This document shows, in pieces, positions 7,453 to 14,198 of a DNA stretch of 20,251 nt. A program made the position numbers and the translations under genes. The notes beneath the pieces were generated by a model, which was not told the DNA's origin, did no database searches, and saw only the letters and a program-made list of their open reading frames with translations. This stretch comes from an uncultured Collinsella sp. (GTDB lineage Bacteria; Actinomycetota; Coriobacteriia; Coriobacteriales; Coriobacteriaceae): positions 1 through 20,251 of the forward strand of contig URMO01000033.1 of NCBI GenBank assembly GCA_900549085.1, given 5' to 3'. Each line of letters begins with the position of its first letter. Position 1 is the stretch's first letter.

Positions 7453-7872
7453 TCAATGCCCGCGATGTTTCTGCTTGCGCTTCAACTTTCGCTGCTCGAA
7501 GCGCGTCTCCGCCTCATCCGCGCGACGCTGACTTCTTGCTTGAGCCGACTCCCGCTTCATTGCTTCCCGCTGTGCCGCGAGAGCCTGTTGTGCCTTGGTG
7601 CTCACCGCGGGCCGTTTAAGGGCTTTCGCTGCCTCGCGAGCGCGCCGCTTGGGGTTCTTCGCGGGCTTGCTTGTTTCAGTGGCCTTGTCGCCGAAGAACG
7701 AGAGCTTCTCCCATTCGCTTGTAACGAATCGCAGAATCTCCTCATCGGATGGCTCCGCGCCGAAGACGATGCGGGTGACGCCATACCTTCCGCCCTCGAC
7801 GTGCTCCGCCAGCCCGACCCAGAATTGACCGTCGTGATATACGGTCAGGGTGGACGACACGCTGATCTGCAC
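7453..7872 (-). CDS. yjdF: YjdF family (DUF2992) protein
   Basis: 139 residues from a GTG at 7872, chosen because AAAGGAGG stands nine bases before it; an upstream ATG in the same frame lacks such a site. The N-terminal part is the family's small beta domain (VYHDGQFWVGLAEH, then YGVTRIVFGAEPSDEEILRF). The C-terminal half is the very basic helical tail NPKRRAREAAKALKRP, VSTKAQQALAAQREA, ending in KQKHRGH. This pattern is unmistakable for YjdF. The biochemical function is unknown. In Firmicutes the gene is often controlled by the yjdF riboswitch, which senses azaaromatic compounds, so a role in handling toxic heteroaromatics has been proposed. It is single-gene and convergent with the toxin gene. 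Confidence 0.9.
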   Translation of the reverse strand: MQISVSSTLTVYHDGQFWVGLAEHVEGGRYGVTRIVFGAEPSDEEILRFVTSEWEKLSFFGDKATETSKPAKNPKRRAREAAKALKRPAVSTKAQQALAAQREAMKRESAQARSQRRADEAETRFEQRKLKRKQKHRGH

Positions 7873-8005
7873 GGTTGGTTCCTCCTTTATGTAGATGACC
7901 ATGCAGAGAAGGGACAACCAAGGAGGCAGGTTACTGATGCGGACTAGCGCACGCCCACGACTACCCGACGGGGACTGTGTTTTCATCTCTGATGTCCGCA
8001 TTGTA
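7873..8005 (-). promoter_or_regulatory. Structured yjdF leader, candidate yjdF riboswitch
   Basis: In minus-strand sense, an 8-bp perfect stem joins ATGCGGAC (8001-7994) to GTCCGCAT (7944-7937), enclosing about 50 bases that include GATGAAAACACAG, CCCCG-TC-GGG and GGGCGTGCGC. After the stem come CAGTAACCTGCCTCC and then the AAAGGAGG site. Position, size and a closing P1-like helix fit the known yjdF motif RNA. One caution: an extended -10 box (TGC-TACAAT, 8008-8000) overlaps the stem's 5' side and, if it is the real promoter, RNA would begin inside it. An upstream promoter would restore the full stem. A covariance-model search would decide. Confidence 0.5.
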
Positions 8006-8093
8006 GCACGCGCAGACGCGCCCTTCGTCGCTGCCGACACGACATGGCTGGGGCTTACCCCTCCGACGCGTCTTTGCGCATATTGCCTTCTCG

Positions 8094-8144
8094 CTTTCGA
8101 AACTTCAAAGTTATTTGACTTTCGAAACTAAGCGGGAATAAGTT
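8094..8144 (+). promoter_or_regulatory. Dyad operator overlapping a possible promoter of the DUF4143 ATPase gene
   Basis: CTTTCGAAACT occurs twice (8094-8104 and 8119-8129). The 8-bp palindrome TTTCGAAA (8095-8102, 8120-8127) forms the outer arms of a larger dyad with TCAAA (8106-8110) and TTTGA (8114-8118) as inner arms around GTTA. TTGACT (8115-8120) could be a -35 box paired with TAAGTT (8139-8144) at 18 bp. A repressor binding here would also cover a possible divergent promoter towards yjdF. Confidence 0.5.
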
Positions 8145-8188
8145 ATCGGTACGCTTTTTAATAAAATGTAAAAAAGTACCCCCATAAC

Positions 8189-8197
8189 TGATATAAT
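8189..8197 (+). promoter_or_regulatory. Consensus extended -10 promoter of the ATPase gene
   Basis: TATAAT at 8192-8197 with TG at 8189-8190. Only a poor -35 (TGTAAA, 8168-8173) is present. Transcription would start near 8204, giving a 5' leader of about 17 bases that contains AAGGGGGTG just before the TTG start codon at 8221. Confidence 0.7.
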
Positions 8198-8220
8198 GGA
8201 CACTGAAAAGGGGGTGCATC

Positions 8221-9456
8221 TTGCGTATATACCGACGTGAAAAGTATCTGAAGCGAATGCGTGGTTTCTACCACGATGACGGGATGATCAAGGTAATCAC
8301 CGGTGTTCGCAGGTGTGGTAAATCCTGCCTCATGCAATCAATCGCAGACGAACTTGTGGAATCCGGTGTAGCGAGCGACCACATCATCTATATCGACCTC
8401 GACTCACGGGAGAACAGGAAGGTCAAGACGACCGATGAGCTCGAAAATCTGATTGACATGTCGACCCCAGCAGACACTGAGGAGACGAAGTACCTCTTCA
8501 TCGATGAGATTCAGAACGTAGAGGAATTCGAGCTGCTCATCAACGGCTACCGGACAGATGGCGGTTGGTCCATTTTCATTACCGGTTCGAATTCATATCT
8601 GCTTTCTGGGCAGCTTGTTACAAAGCTGACGGGTCGCTATATCGAGTTCGAGGTGTTCCCACTCGACTTTGCGGAATATATCGATATGAAGCGTTTTCTC
8701 GGCAAGCCTGTCAATGACGTTCTCGTGGGAGAGTTTACCGAGTACCTGACCCTTGGAGGATTTCCCAAAGCGTTGGAGTATGAGGGCGAGGATGAAAAGC
8801 GCACCTATATCAAGAGTGTTATTCATGAGATCTTTGAAAAGGACGTCAAACATTCGAACAAGATTAAGAATGTCTCGGTTTTCGATGCCGTCCAGACGTA
8901 TCTCATCAACAACTTTGGTGCGCCGACGAACCTGAAGAACCTCCTTGCGTACTTCAATGATGTCGAGAAGATTCCCATCAAGCGCGAAACGCTCAATCGG
9001 TATATCCAGATTCTTGTTGACGCGAAGATCCTTTATCGCTGCTCGAGGTTCGATCTCAAGTCTCGGCGATCGCTTATCCGCGAAGAGAAGTACTACCTGG
9101 CTGATCCCGGCTTCTATTTCGCCATGAACACGGATGCGAGGATTAACTACGGGCCGGCGTTGGAGAACGTGCTCTACCTCTATCTTGCATCGCGCGGGTA
9201 CGAGCTTTCTGTGGGCCGTATTGGGAAGCTCGAGTGTGACTTCATCGCTCGTAGGCGCAATGCTTACGCCTACATCCAGGTCTCTATGTCGATTGCCGAC
9301 AGAGGCGTCGAGGAGCGCGAGTACAGGCCGTTCGGCCACATCAGGGATGGGTATCCGCGCTACTTGTTCACGCTTGATCCTCTATTGCAGGAGAGGGATG
9401 GCGTCAGGCACCTTAACATGGCGTCGTTTATGCAAGATGGCGGTGATCTTATTTGA
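8221..9456 (+). CDS. AAA_14/DUF4143-type ATPase
   Basis: 411 residues from a TTG start set by AAGGGGGTG five bases upstream; no ATG is better placed. Walker A is GVRRCGKS (28-35), Walker B is YLFIDEI with Asp95-Glu96, and the sensor strand SIFITGSNSYLL is at about 117-128. A helical linker follows with a winged-helix-like region (about 215-285). The C-terminal DUF4143 domain has a PD-(D/E)xK-like core: Glu315 in GPALENVLY, Asp340 in ECDFI and Gln353 in YIQVS. The usual E-x-K is replaced by Q-V-S, so nuclease activity is doubtful. Such ATPases are abundant, poorly understood and often in mobile or defence-rich regions. It is a single-gene unit with its own dyad operator and terminator, and its DNA is clearly more AT-rich than the left part of the window. 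Confidence 0.88.
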   Translation: MRIYRREKYLKRMRGFYHDDGMIKVITGVRRCGKSCLMQSIADELVESGVASDHIIYIDLDSRENRKVKTTDELENLIDMSTPADTEETKYLFIDEIQNVEEFELLINGYRTDGGWSIFITGSNSYLLSGQLVTKLTGRYIEFEVFPLDFAEYIDMKRFLGKPVNDVLVGEFTEYLTLGGFPKALEYEGEDEKRTYIKSVIHEIFEKDVKHSNKIKNVSVFDAVQTYLINNFGAPTNLKNLLAYFNDVEKIPIKRETLNRYIQILVDAKILYRCSRFDLKSRRSLIREEKYYLADPGFYFAMNTDARINYGPALENVLYLYLASRGYELSVGRIGKLECDFIARRRNAYAYIQVSMSIADRGVEEREYRPFGHIRDGYPRYLFTLDPLLQERDGVRHLNMASFMQDGGDLI

Positions 9457-9612
9457 GCGGCGGCCAGATTCTTTTGCTCCCTAGTGCGCAAACAGTGCGG
9501 GCATCAAATGGGGACCATTGCCTCACGTAGAATCGATAGATTGAGGACTTGTTTTGATGTTGACAGGCTTTTGGCCAGTGGCTCCTATTGCCGAGTGGGA
9601 ATAGCGGAAATA
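9457..9612. other. 3' untranslated stretch, no gene
   Basis: About 155 bases between the ATPase stop and its terminator. TTGACA near 9560 lacks a good -10 box. CCGAGTGGGAATAG at 9591-9604 also occurs at 354-367 before the other strong hairpin of the window. No supported reading frame. Confidence 0.4.
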
Positions 9613-9655
9613 ACAGCCTCCGGACCTTTTGGTTCGGAGGCTGTCTTTTGTATTT
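9613..9655 (+). terminator. Strong intrinsic terminator, probably bidirectional
   Basis: A 14-bp stem with one G-T pair (9613-9626 with 9631-9644) and a TTTT loop is followed by CTTTTGTATTT. It ends the ATPase transcript. On the minus strand the same stem is followed by TATTTCC, so it may also stop merR transcription. Confidence 0.92.
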
Positions 9656-9703
9656 CTACCCGAATAGGACTCCTCGCCAAAGCTCCTTTAGCATCGGGCG
9701 GCG

Positions 9704-10144
9704 TTATCGAACGTGCGTGTTCTCGTAGGCGCCTTTGATTTCTTCTGGCAAATCGTCGGGAATCAGCGCCTTCACTCTATCCTCGTTGCCATCTTGGATC
9801 GCCTGCTCGTAGTACCAGCATTTGAACCTCAGCATATCCAGCGCACGGTTCATGTTTGCGATTTCCGACTCCATGTGGGCCTTTCGCTCCTCGAACATGG
9901 CCTTGCGCTTGGGATATGTCGATGGGCCCTCCGCACACCATTCCATGAACAGCCGGATGTCCTTGATCTCCATCCCAGCCTTCTTCAGGCATTCGATGAC
10001 CCGAAGCGCCTCGAGTTCCGTATCGCCGAATCGGCGAATGCCGGACGTCCGCTCCAGCCCCGGGAACAATCCCTGCTTATCGTAGTACCGCAGCGTTGAG
10101 GCGGGCAGACCGAACATCTCCGCCACCTGTCCGATTGTGTACAT
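9704..10144 (-). CDS. MerR-family transcriptional regulator
   Basis: 146 residues from the ATG at 10144, preceded by GGAGGG at four bases; a TTG five codons earlier is less likely. The N-terminal winged helix-turn-helix is standard: MYTIGQVAEMFGLPASTLRYYDKQGL, then a GIRRFGDTELEALRVIECLKKAGMEIKDI second half (here given as RRFGDTELEAL and LKKAGMEIKDI). A long dimerising coiled coil follows (about 75-115), then a short tail. This is the AdhR/NmlR-like branch without metal-binding ligands, although cysteines near residues 69 and 108 could sense electrophiles. It is divergent from the decarboxylase-cupin gene with a MerR-type operator between them, so it very likely controls that cluster and itself. 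Confidence 0.92.
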   Translation of the reverse strand: MYTIGQVAEMFGLPASTLRYYDKQGLFPGLERTSGIRRFGDTELEALRVIECLKKAGMEIKDIRLFMEWCAEGPSTYPKRKAMFEERKAHMESEIANMNRALDMLRFKCWYYEQAIQDGNEDRVKALIPDDLPEEIKGAYENTHVR

Positions 10145-10175
10145 GGTCCCTCCGGACAAATCTCGAATTAACTCC

Positions 10176-10218
10176 TTGACCTAAAGTTAGGTTTAGGTAT
10201 TACCTTTATTTTCGTCAA
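10176..10218 (+). promoter_or_regulatory. MerR operator-promoter between divergent genes
   Basis: CCTAAA (10180-10185) and TTTAGG (10192-10197) form a perfect dyad with a six-base centre, just inside TTGACC (10176-10181). A 19-bp spacer puts a weak -10 (TACCTT) at 10201-10206; over-long spacers are the hallmark of MerR-activated promoters. On the minus strand TTGACG (10218-10213) lies 17 bp from TAAACC (10195-10190), a promoter for merR that the same dyad would cover. Confidence 0.7.
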
Positions 10219-10421
10219 TACAAATCGGGAGCGCAAGGGATTTTCGCCAAAGGCGCACGCTTGCCGGAACGGTTTTCGCCGGTGGAGTGAACGGTGTGGG
10301 CGAAATCGCCGGGCACCCCGCCCTTGAGCAGGCGCGACGAATGGGCATAGGGATCTAGGCGGGCAGCTTGACCGCGCGGAAGCAGTTTTGCACTCAAAAC
10401 CATCGACAGGAGGAATCAAAC
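10219..10421 (+). other. Long GC-rich leader, no gene
   Basis: About 200 bases between the operator and the decarboxylase-cupin start. It holds small hairpins (CGCC-AAA-GGCG near 10247-10257, CCGG pairs around 10264-10282) and two TTTTCGCC copies. All plus-strand frames have stops. No riboswitch class was recognised. AGGAGGA at 10408-10414 is the ribosome-binding site of the next gene. Confidence 0.4.
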
Positions 10422-11186
10422 ATGACGGTTAAGCAGACAGCGGGCAGGGATGCCCTGGGGAACTTCGCTCCCAAATTCGCTCAGCTCAATGATGATGTGC
10501 TGTTCGGCGAGGTGTGGAGCCGAGAAGACGGGCTTTCCCTTCGAGACCGCAGCGTGGTGACGGTGGTTGCCTTGATGGCACAGGGGCTGACGGACTCTTC
10601 GTTCCAATATCATCTGATGTCCGCAAAGAACAATGGCGTGACCAGGACGGAGATAGCAGAAATCCTTACGCACGCGGCGTTTTACGCGGGATGGTCCAAG
10701 GCATGGGCGGCCTTCCGCATGGCGAAGGAGGTCTGGGCGGACGAAGACGCTGCCGACGCAAAGGCGCAGCACCAAAACGAGATGGCGTTTCCCATCGGTG
10801 CCCCCAACGACGCATTTGCGAAGTACTTTATCGGTCAAAGCTACCTCTCACCCCTTTCCACCGAGCAAGTCGGCGTTTACAACGTGACGTTTGAGCCCGG
10901 CTGCCGCAACAACTGGCACACCCATCACGCCAAAAGCGGCGGCGGGCAGATCCTCGTCTGCGTGGCTGGCCGAGGGTTTTACCAGGAATGGGGCAAACCG
11001 GCACAGGAGCTGTGCCCCGGCGATGTAGTAAATATTCCCGCAGGCGTAAAGCACTGGCACGGTGCGGCGCCCGACAGCTGGTTCTCCCATCTCGCGGTGG
11101 AGGTTCCGGGCGAGGAGGCCTCCAACGAGTGGTTGGAGCCCGTGGACGACGAGCAATACCTTAAAGCGACTGACAAGGAGGTTTAG
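10422..11186 (+). CDS. Carboxymuconolactone decarboxylase-cupin fusion protein
   Basis: 254 residues from the ATG at 10422, seven bases after AGGAGGA. Residues about 10-110 form an AhpD/CMD-type helical domain: SLRDRSVVTVVALMAQGL, then FQYHLMSAKNNGVTRTEIAE and ILTHAAFYAGW. His64 occupies the conserved place, but the CxxC of AhpD peroxidase-partners is absent. Residues about 145-230 are a cupin barrel with likely metal ligands in NNWHTHHAK (His166, His168), then GGQILVCVAGRGFYQEWG, and VKHWHGA (His211, His213). Such fusions are widespread in gut anaerobes beside MerR regulators, hydrolases and flavin reductases; substrates are unknown, with quinone or reactive-carbonyl detoxification a plausible guess. 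The next gene starts three bases after its stop, so the two are co-transcribed. Confidence 0.9.
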   Translation: MTVKQTAGRDALGNFAPKFAQLNDDVLFGEVWSREDGLSLRDRSVVTVVALMAQGLTDSSFQYHLMSAKNNGVTRTEIAEILTHAAFYAGWSKAWAAFRMAKEVWADEDAADAKAQHQNEMAFPIGAPNDAFAKYFIGQSYLSPLSTEQVGVYNVTFEPGCRNNWHTHHAKSGGGQILVCVAGRGFYQEWGKPAQELCPGDVVNIPAGVKHWHGAAPDSWFSHLAVEVPGEEASNEWLEPVDDEQYLKATDKEV

Positions 11187-11188
11187 GT

Positions 11189-12160
11189 ATGGAACAGTTG
11201 AATCTGACGCAGGAATGGGACAAAGTATTCCCCAAAAGCGACAAGGTTGAGCACAGCAAGGCGACCTTCCATAACTGATACGGCATCACGCTGGTGGCTG
11301 ACGTCTACGTGCCTAAGAACGCGGAAGGCAAGCTGCCCGCCATCGCCGTCAGCGGCCCTTTTGGCGCGGTGAAGGAGCAGTCCTCCGGTCTGTACGCGCA
11401 GAAAATGGCGGAGCTGGGCTTTTTTGCAATTGCCTTTGACCCGTCCTATACCGGCGAGAGCGGCGGCACGCCCCGCTATGTAGCATCGCCGGACATCAAC
11501 ACCGAGGACTTCTGTGCAGCGGTGGATTTCCTCTCTGTGCAGGAAAGTGTCGACCCGGAGCGTATCGGCATCATCGGTATCTGCGGTTGGGGTGGCATGG
11601 CGATTAACGCCGCGGCCATCGATACCCGTATCAAGGCCACTGCTGCTATGACCATGTACGACATGACCCGCGTGACCGCAAACGGCTATTTTGACGCCGA
11701 GGATTCCGAGCAGGCACGCTTTGATAAGCGGAAAGCGCTGAACGCGCAGCGCACCGAGGACTATAAAAACGGCAGCTATGCGCTGGCGGGCGGCGTGGTC
11801 GATTCGCTACCGGAGGATGCGCCGCAGTTTGTAGCGGACTATTATGCCTACTACAAAACTCCGCGAGGCTACCATCCCCGCAGCCTGAACTCCAACGGTG
11901 GCTGGAGCGTGACGTCCTCGCTGTCCTTTTTGAATATGCCGATTTTGCAGTACGCCGGCGAGATCCGCTCTGCCGTGTTGCTGGTGCATGGCGAGAAGGC
12001 GCACTCCCGCTATTTCAGCGAAACCGCGTACGGCAAGCTGACGGGGGACAACAAGGAATTGCTCATTATCCCCGGCGCCAACCACACCGACCTTTACGAT
12101 CAGACGGACATCATTCCGTTTGAAAAGCTGAAGGCATTCTTTGAGGAGTATCTGAAGTAA
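11189..12160 (+). pseudogene. Alpha/beta hydrolase interrupted by an in-frame TGA
   Basis: From the ATG at 11189 (AAGGAGG about eight bases upstream, start at codon 1) the frame reads MEQLNLTQEW and on to KATFHN, then TGA at 11276-11278, then YGITLVADVYVP and 290 more codons to 12160. Family members have N-R-YGITLAADLY here, so TGA most simply replaces CGA (Arg), a single transition. The rest is intact: nucleophile elbow GICGWGG with Cys132 in place of Ser, as in dienelactone-hydrolase-like members, and a late His in GANHTDLYD. Restart at GTG 11294 would give a 288-residue protein lacking the first strand; no good ribosome-binding site precedes it. A nonsense mutation, a sequencing error or read-through are possible. 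Confidence 0.8.
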
Positions 12161-12168
12161 GGCGTGCC

Positions 12169-12219
12169 ATGATTCAATACCAAGCCCCCAGCAACGATTC
12201 TTATAAAGAGTGGGAGTAG
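12169..12219 (+). other. Possible 16-codon peptide or gene remnant
   Basis: ATG at 12169 opens MIQYQAPSNDSYKEWE and stops at 12219, nine bases after the hydrolase stop. The ribosome-binding site is weak (TAAGG). It may be the relic of another gene of the cluster. I do not recognise it. Confidence 0.2.
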
Positions 12220-12270
12220 CTGAAACGAGGCGATTGAATAACTCTATCCGTTTTGGTTAAAACAAAAAAT

Positions 12271-12290
12271 ATGCCGCGCGCCTGCGGCAT
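12271..12290 (-). terminator. Hairpin with T-run on the minus strand, just before the flavodoxin ribosome-binding site
   Basis: ATGCCGC (12271-12277) pairs with GCGGCAT (12284-12290) around a six-base loop. On the minus strand it is followed by ATTTTTTGTTTT, a textbook intrinsic terminator, although no minus-strand gene lies directly upstream. In the plus direction it sits directly against the GAAGGAGGGA ribosome-binding site and could modulate translation. Confidence 0.45.
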
Positions 12291-12307
12291 GAAGGAGGGA
12301 GATTTCT

Positions 12308-12838
12308 ATGAATATCGTTGTATTGAGTGGTAGCCCGCGCAAGGGCGCCAATACCGACACCATGGTCGAGGCGTTTGCCGAGACCGCGCGCGAGGCCGGC
12401 CATACGGTCGAGGTCATCCGCGTTGCCAGTAAGAAAATCGCTGGTTGCCTGGGGTGTCAGTATTGTTTCGCCCACGAGGGCACTTGCGTGCAGAAGGATG
12501 ACATGGCCAAGGTGATCGAGTCGCTGAAAGACGCCGACATGGTTGTCTTCGCTTCGCCCATCTACTGGTTTGATATCACTGCGCAGGAGAAGGCCGCCAT
12601 CGACCGCCTGTACGCCTTCGGTGCTACGGGCTTCCCGTTCACCAAGACGGCCCTTTTGCTCGATAGCCACAGCGAGGGCGTCTATGATGCGGCGATTGCT
12701 ATGTACAAGTCCACATGCGCGTACTGCAAGTGGGAGGATCAGGGCATTGTCACCATCAGCGGTATGACCGAGCGCGACAGCATGGCATCGTCGCCCAAGT
12801 TGGAAGAGGTGCGAGAGCTCGCTCGCAAGCTCGCCTAA
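12308..12838 (+). CDS. Flavodoxin-fold NADPH-dependent FMN reductase / iron-sulfur flavoprotein-like
   Basis: 176 residues. The FMN phosphate loop is SGSPRKGANTD (7-17). The cysteine motif CxxCxxCx6C (Cys47, 50, 53, 60) in GCLGCQYCFAHEGTC is the iron-sulfur cluster motif of Isf-like flavoproteins, followed by KDDM. ASPIYWFDITAQEKAAIDR carries the isoalloxazine-contacting loop. It is soluble and cytosolic, and should reduce quinones, nitro compounds or other electron acceptors with NAD(P)H. AAGGAGGG stands about eight bases before the ATG. It lies 147 bp after the broken hydrolase and probably belongs to the same MerR-linked stress cluster, though a separate promoter is possible. Confidence 0.9.
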   Translation: MNIVVLSGSPRKGANTDTMVEAFAETAREAGHTVEVIRVASKKIAGCLGCQYCFAHEGTCVQKDDMAKVIESLKDADMVVFASPIYWFDITAQEKAAIDRLYAFGATGFPFTKTALLLDSHSEGVYDAAIAMYKSTCAYCKWEDQGIVTISGMTERDSMASSPKLEEVRELARKLA

Positions 12839-12928
12839 GGGCAAGAAGAACGCATGGCAATCAGCGTTATTGGAAGTACTTGCCGTCCTTGCCGGGTGAA
12901 TCGTTGATTGCCATGCACCGTTGCCCTT
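12837..12928. repeat. 92-bp two-tier palindrome between convergent genes
   Basis: Outer arms AAGGGCAA (12837-12844) and TTGCCCTT (12921-12928), and inner arms of 15 bp (12852-12866 with 12902-12916, one G-T pair) around a 35-base loop. The left arm begins at the flavodoxin stop codon. No T-run follows on either strand, so it is not a normal terminator. It could be a small non-autonomous element or a bidirectional RNA stop/stability structure. Confidence 0.7.
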
Positions 12929-12946
12929 GTGGACAATCTCCGCGTG

Positions 12947-14042
12947 CTAGGAGACTTTCTCGCTCAGGAACTCCCTGAACGCGGGGATGTCAAAGCCAAC
13001 GAGTCCACGTCCACGTTCCCCGATGACGCCGTCCTCGAGGAGACGGCGTTTATATTGGCTTGCATAGTTGCTGGCAACGCCCATGCGTTTGGCTATCTCC
13101 GAGACCCTGCTGGGGCCAGAATCGGGCAGCATCGCGAGCAAAAACTCAATGTCTTTATCGGAAAGCTCCCGATAGGTCGTTTCGAGAATTCGATCGCGCA
13201 GCTCCATACGGGCAAGCAGAGAACCCTGCTGGACATCAGGTGCGCTGATTTTGGGCGAGTTCTCCGAAACATCCCATGTGCGATATCCGACGAGCTGCAT
13301 CATGTAGGGGAATCCGTCGACGGCCTTCACGGCGTCCTCGAGCGCTTCTGGCGTGATTGAGCGGCCTCCGGCCTCAACGGTTTTGCGGAATGCGTTTGCA
13401 ATTTCAACGTCAGTGATTCGTCCCAACTGATGATATTGGGAACGCCTGAGAAACGAGACGGAATCGTTACGCAGCAACGCCGATACTTTGTAGGGCAGTC
13501 CTGCCATGAGTAGGGCAACTTTTTTACCTTCGCGTACAAAGTGCTGGTAAACAGAGGCAAATTGAAGCATTTCTTCGAGATCGACGGTGACTTCATCGAT
13601 GGTGATGAGAAGCCCGATGCCATGCTTCTCGAGTTGCCTGAAGATGCCATTCATGCACGTGCGCCAGTTGCCCTGGGCTTCTTGAACATATGTCCAATTG
13701 ATGCCCACTGGACCAATTTGAACGCCGTTCATGCGCGCGTGAGACTGTGAAAGGTAGCTATCTGCCGCTTCTTTGGTTCGCTCGATAATATCTTCGAGCA
13801 TACCTGGCATGGCGGGAGACATTTGCTGCAATCCAGCCGTGTTCAAGCGCCGTTTTTGAAAGGAGCGAGAGAAGCGCCGTCTTACCCGTTCCTCTTGCGC
13901 CCGTAAAAATGTTCGACAGGTTGGGGTCTCCCGGACCGTTGATAAAGCCACGGTTGATATCACGGAGGATGTGTTCGCGACCCGCTAGAAAGGGAGGGAC
14001 GCTTCGGAACGTCGGGGTAAAGGGGCTCTTGCTGCACTGCAT
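12947..14042 (-). pseudogene. AAA ATPase with C-terminal winged helix, frameshifted
   Basis: The ATG at 14042 follows AAAGGAG by five bases. The first frame gives MQCSKSPFTPTF, PPFLAGREHILRDI and Walker A GARGTGKTALL, to GWIAANVS. The gene then continues one base out of frame with AMPGMLEDIIERTKEA through Walker B GLLITIDEV, a sensor strand KVALLMAGLP, and to 12947. The join is a three-base run at 13814-13816, where one extra base explains the shift. The C-terminus has a winged helix (SRVSEIAKRMGVASNYASQYKRRLLEDG; core ISEIAKR-like VSEIAKRMGVASNYASQY) and no nuclease domain. Repaired, it would be about 365 residues. It could be a real lesion or a homopolymer error. Three 19-bp repeats lie directly upstream. 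Confidence 0.8.
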
Positions 14043-14050
14043 GGTAGCTC

Positions 14051-14107
14051 CTTTGCAAGTTTTGCTAATTTTTGCAAGTTTTGCTAACTTTTGCAAGTTT
14101 TGCTAAC
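14051..14107. repeat. Three tandem 19-bp repeats upstream of the ATPase-wHTH gene
   Basis: In the gene's sense the unit is GTTAGCAAAACTTGCAAAA twice, then a variant with two changes that runs into the ribosome-binding site (…CAAAG-GAG). Each unit contains an 11-bp dyad GCAA-AAC-TTGC. The period of 19 bp puts copies on nearly the same DNA face. They end nine bases before the start codon, so any bound protein would control the gene; autoregulation through the encoded winged helix is a natural guess. Confidence 0.9.
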
Positions 14108-14143
14108 GACTGGCCAAAGGGCATCGTAGCAGTGACGCTGACA

Positions 14144-14192
14144 TTTTTTTACGCAGAAAAATAAGCAGAAATCAATTTATCTGCGTTAAAAA
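14144..14192. repeat. AT-flanked hairpin upstream of the ATPase gene
   Basis: ACGCAGA (14151-14157) and TCTGCGT (14180-14186) form a 7-bp stem. T-rich sequence on the left and A-rich sequence on the right extend it with one bulge. It could be a second terminator, active in either direction, between the topoisomerase and ATPase units. Confidence 0.5.
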
Positions 14193-14198
14193 ATAGTT

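Noticed and set aside
9484..9738. 84-codon plus-strand frame through the terminator
   Set aside because: Crosses a strong intrinsic terminator and the end of merR, with no ribosome-binding site.
11276..11278. Selenocysteine codon
   Set aside because: The position corresponds to a conserved arginine, the nucleophile is the later Cys in GICGWGG, and no SECIS-like hairpin directly follows.
12837..12928. Integron attC site
   Set aside because: The arms do not carry the R' and R'' core consensus and no integrase or cassette array is present.
14051..14107. CRISPR array
   Set aside because: Only three 19-bp units with no spacers between them and no cas genes.
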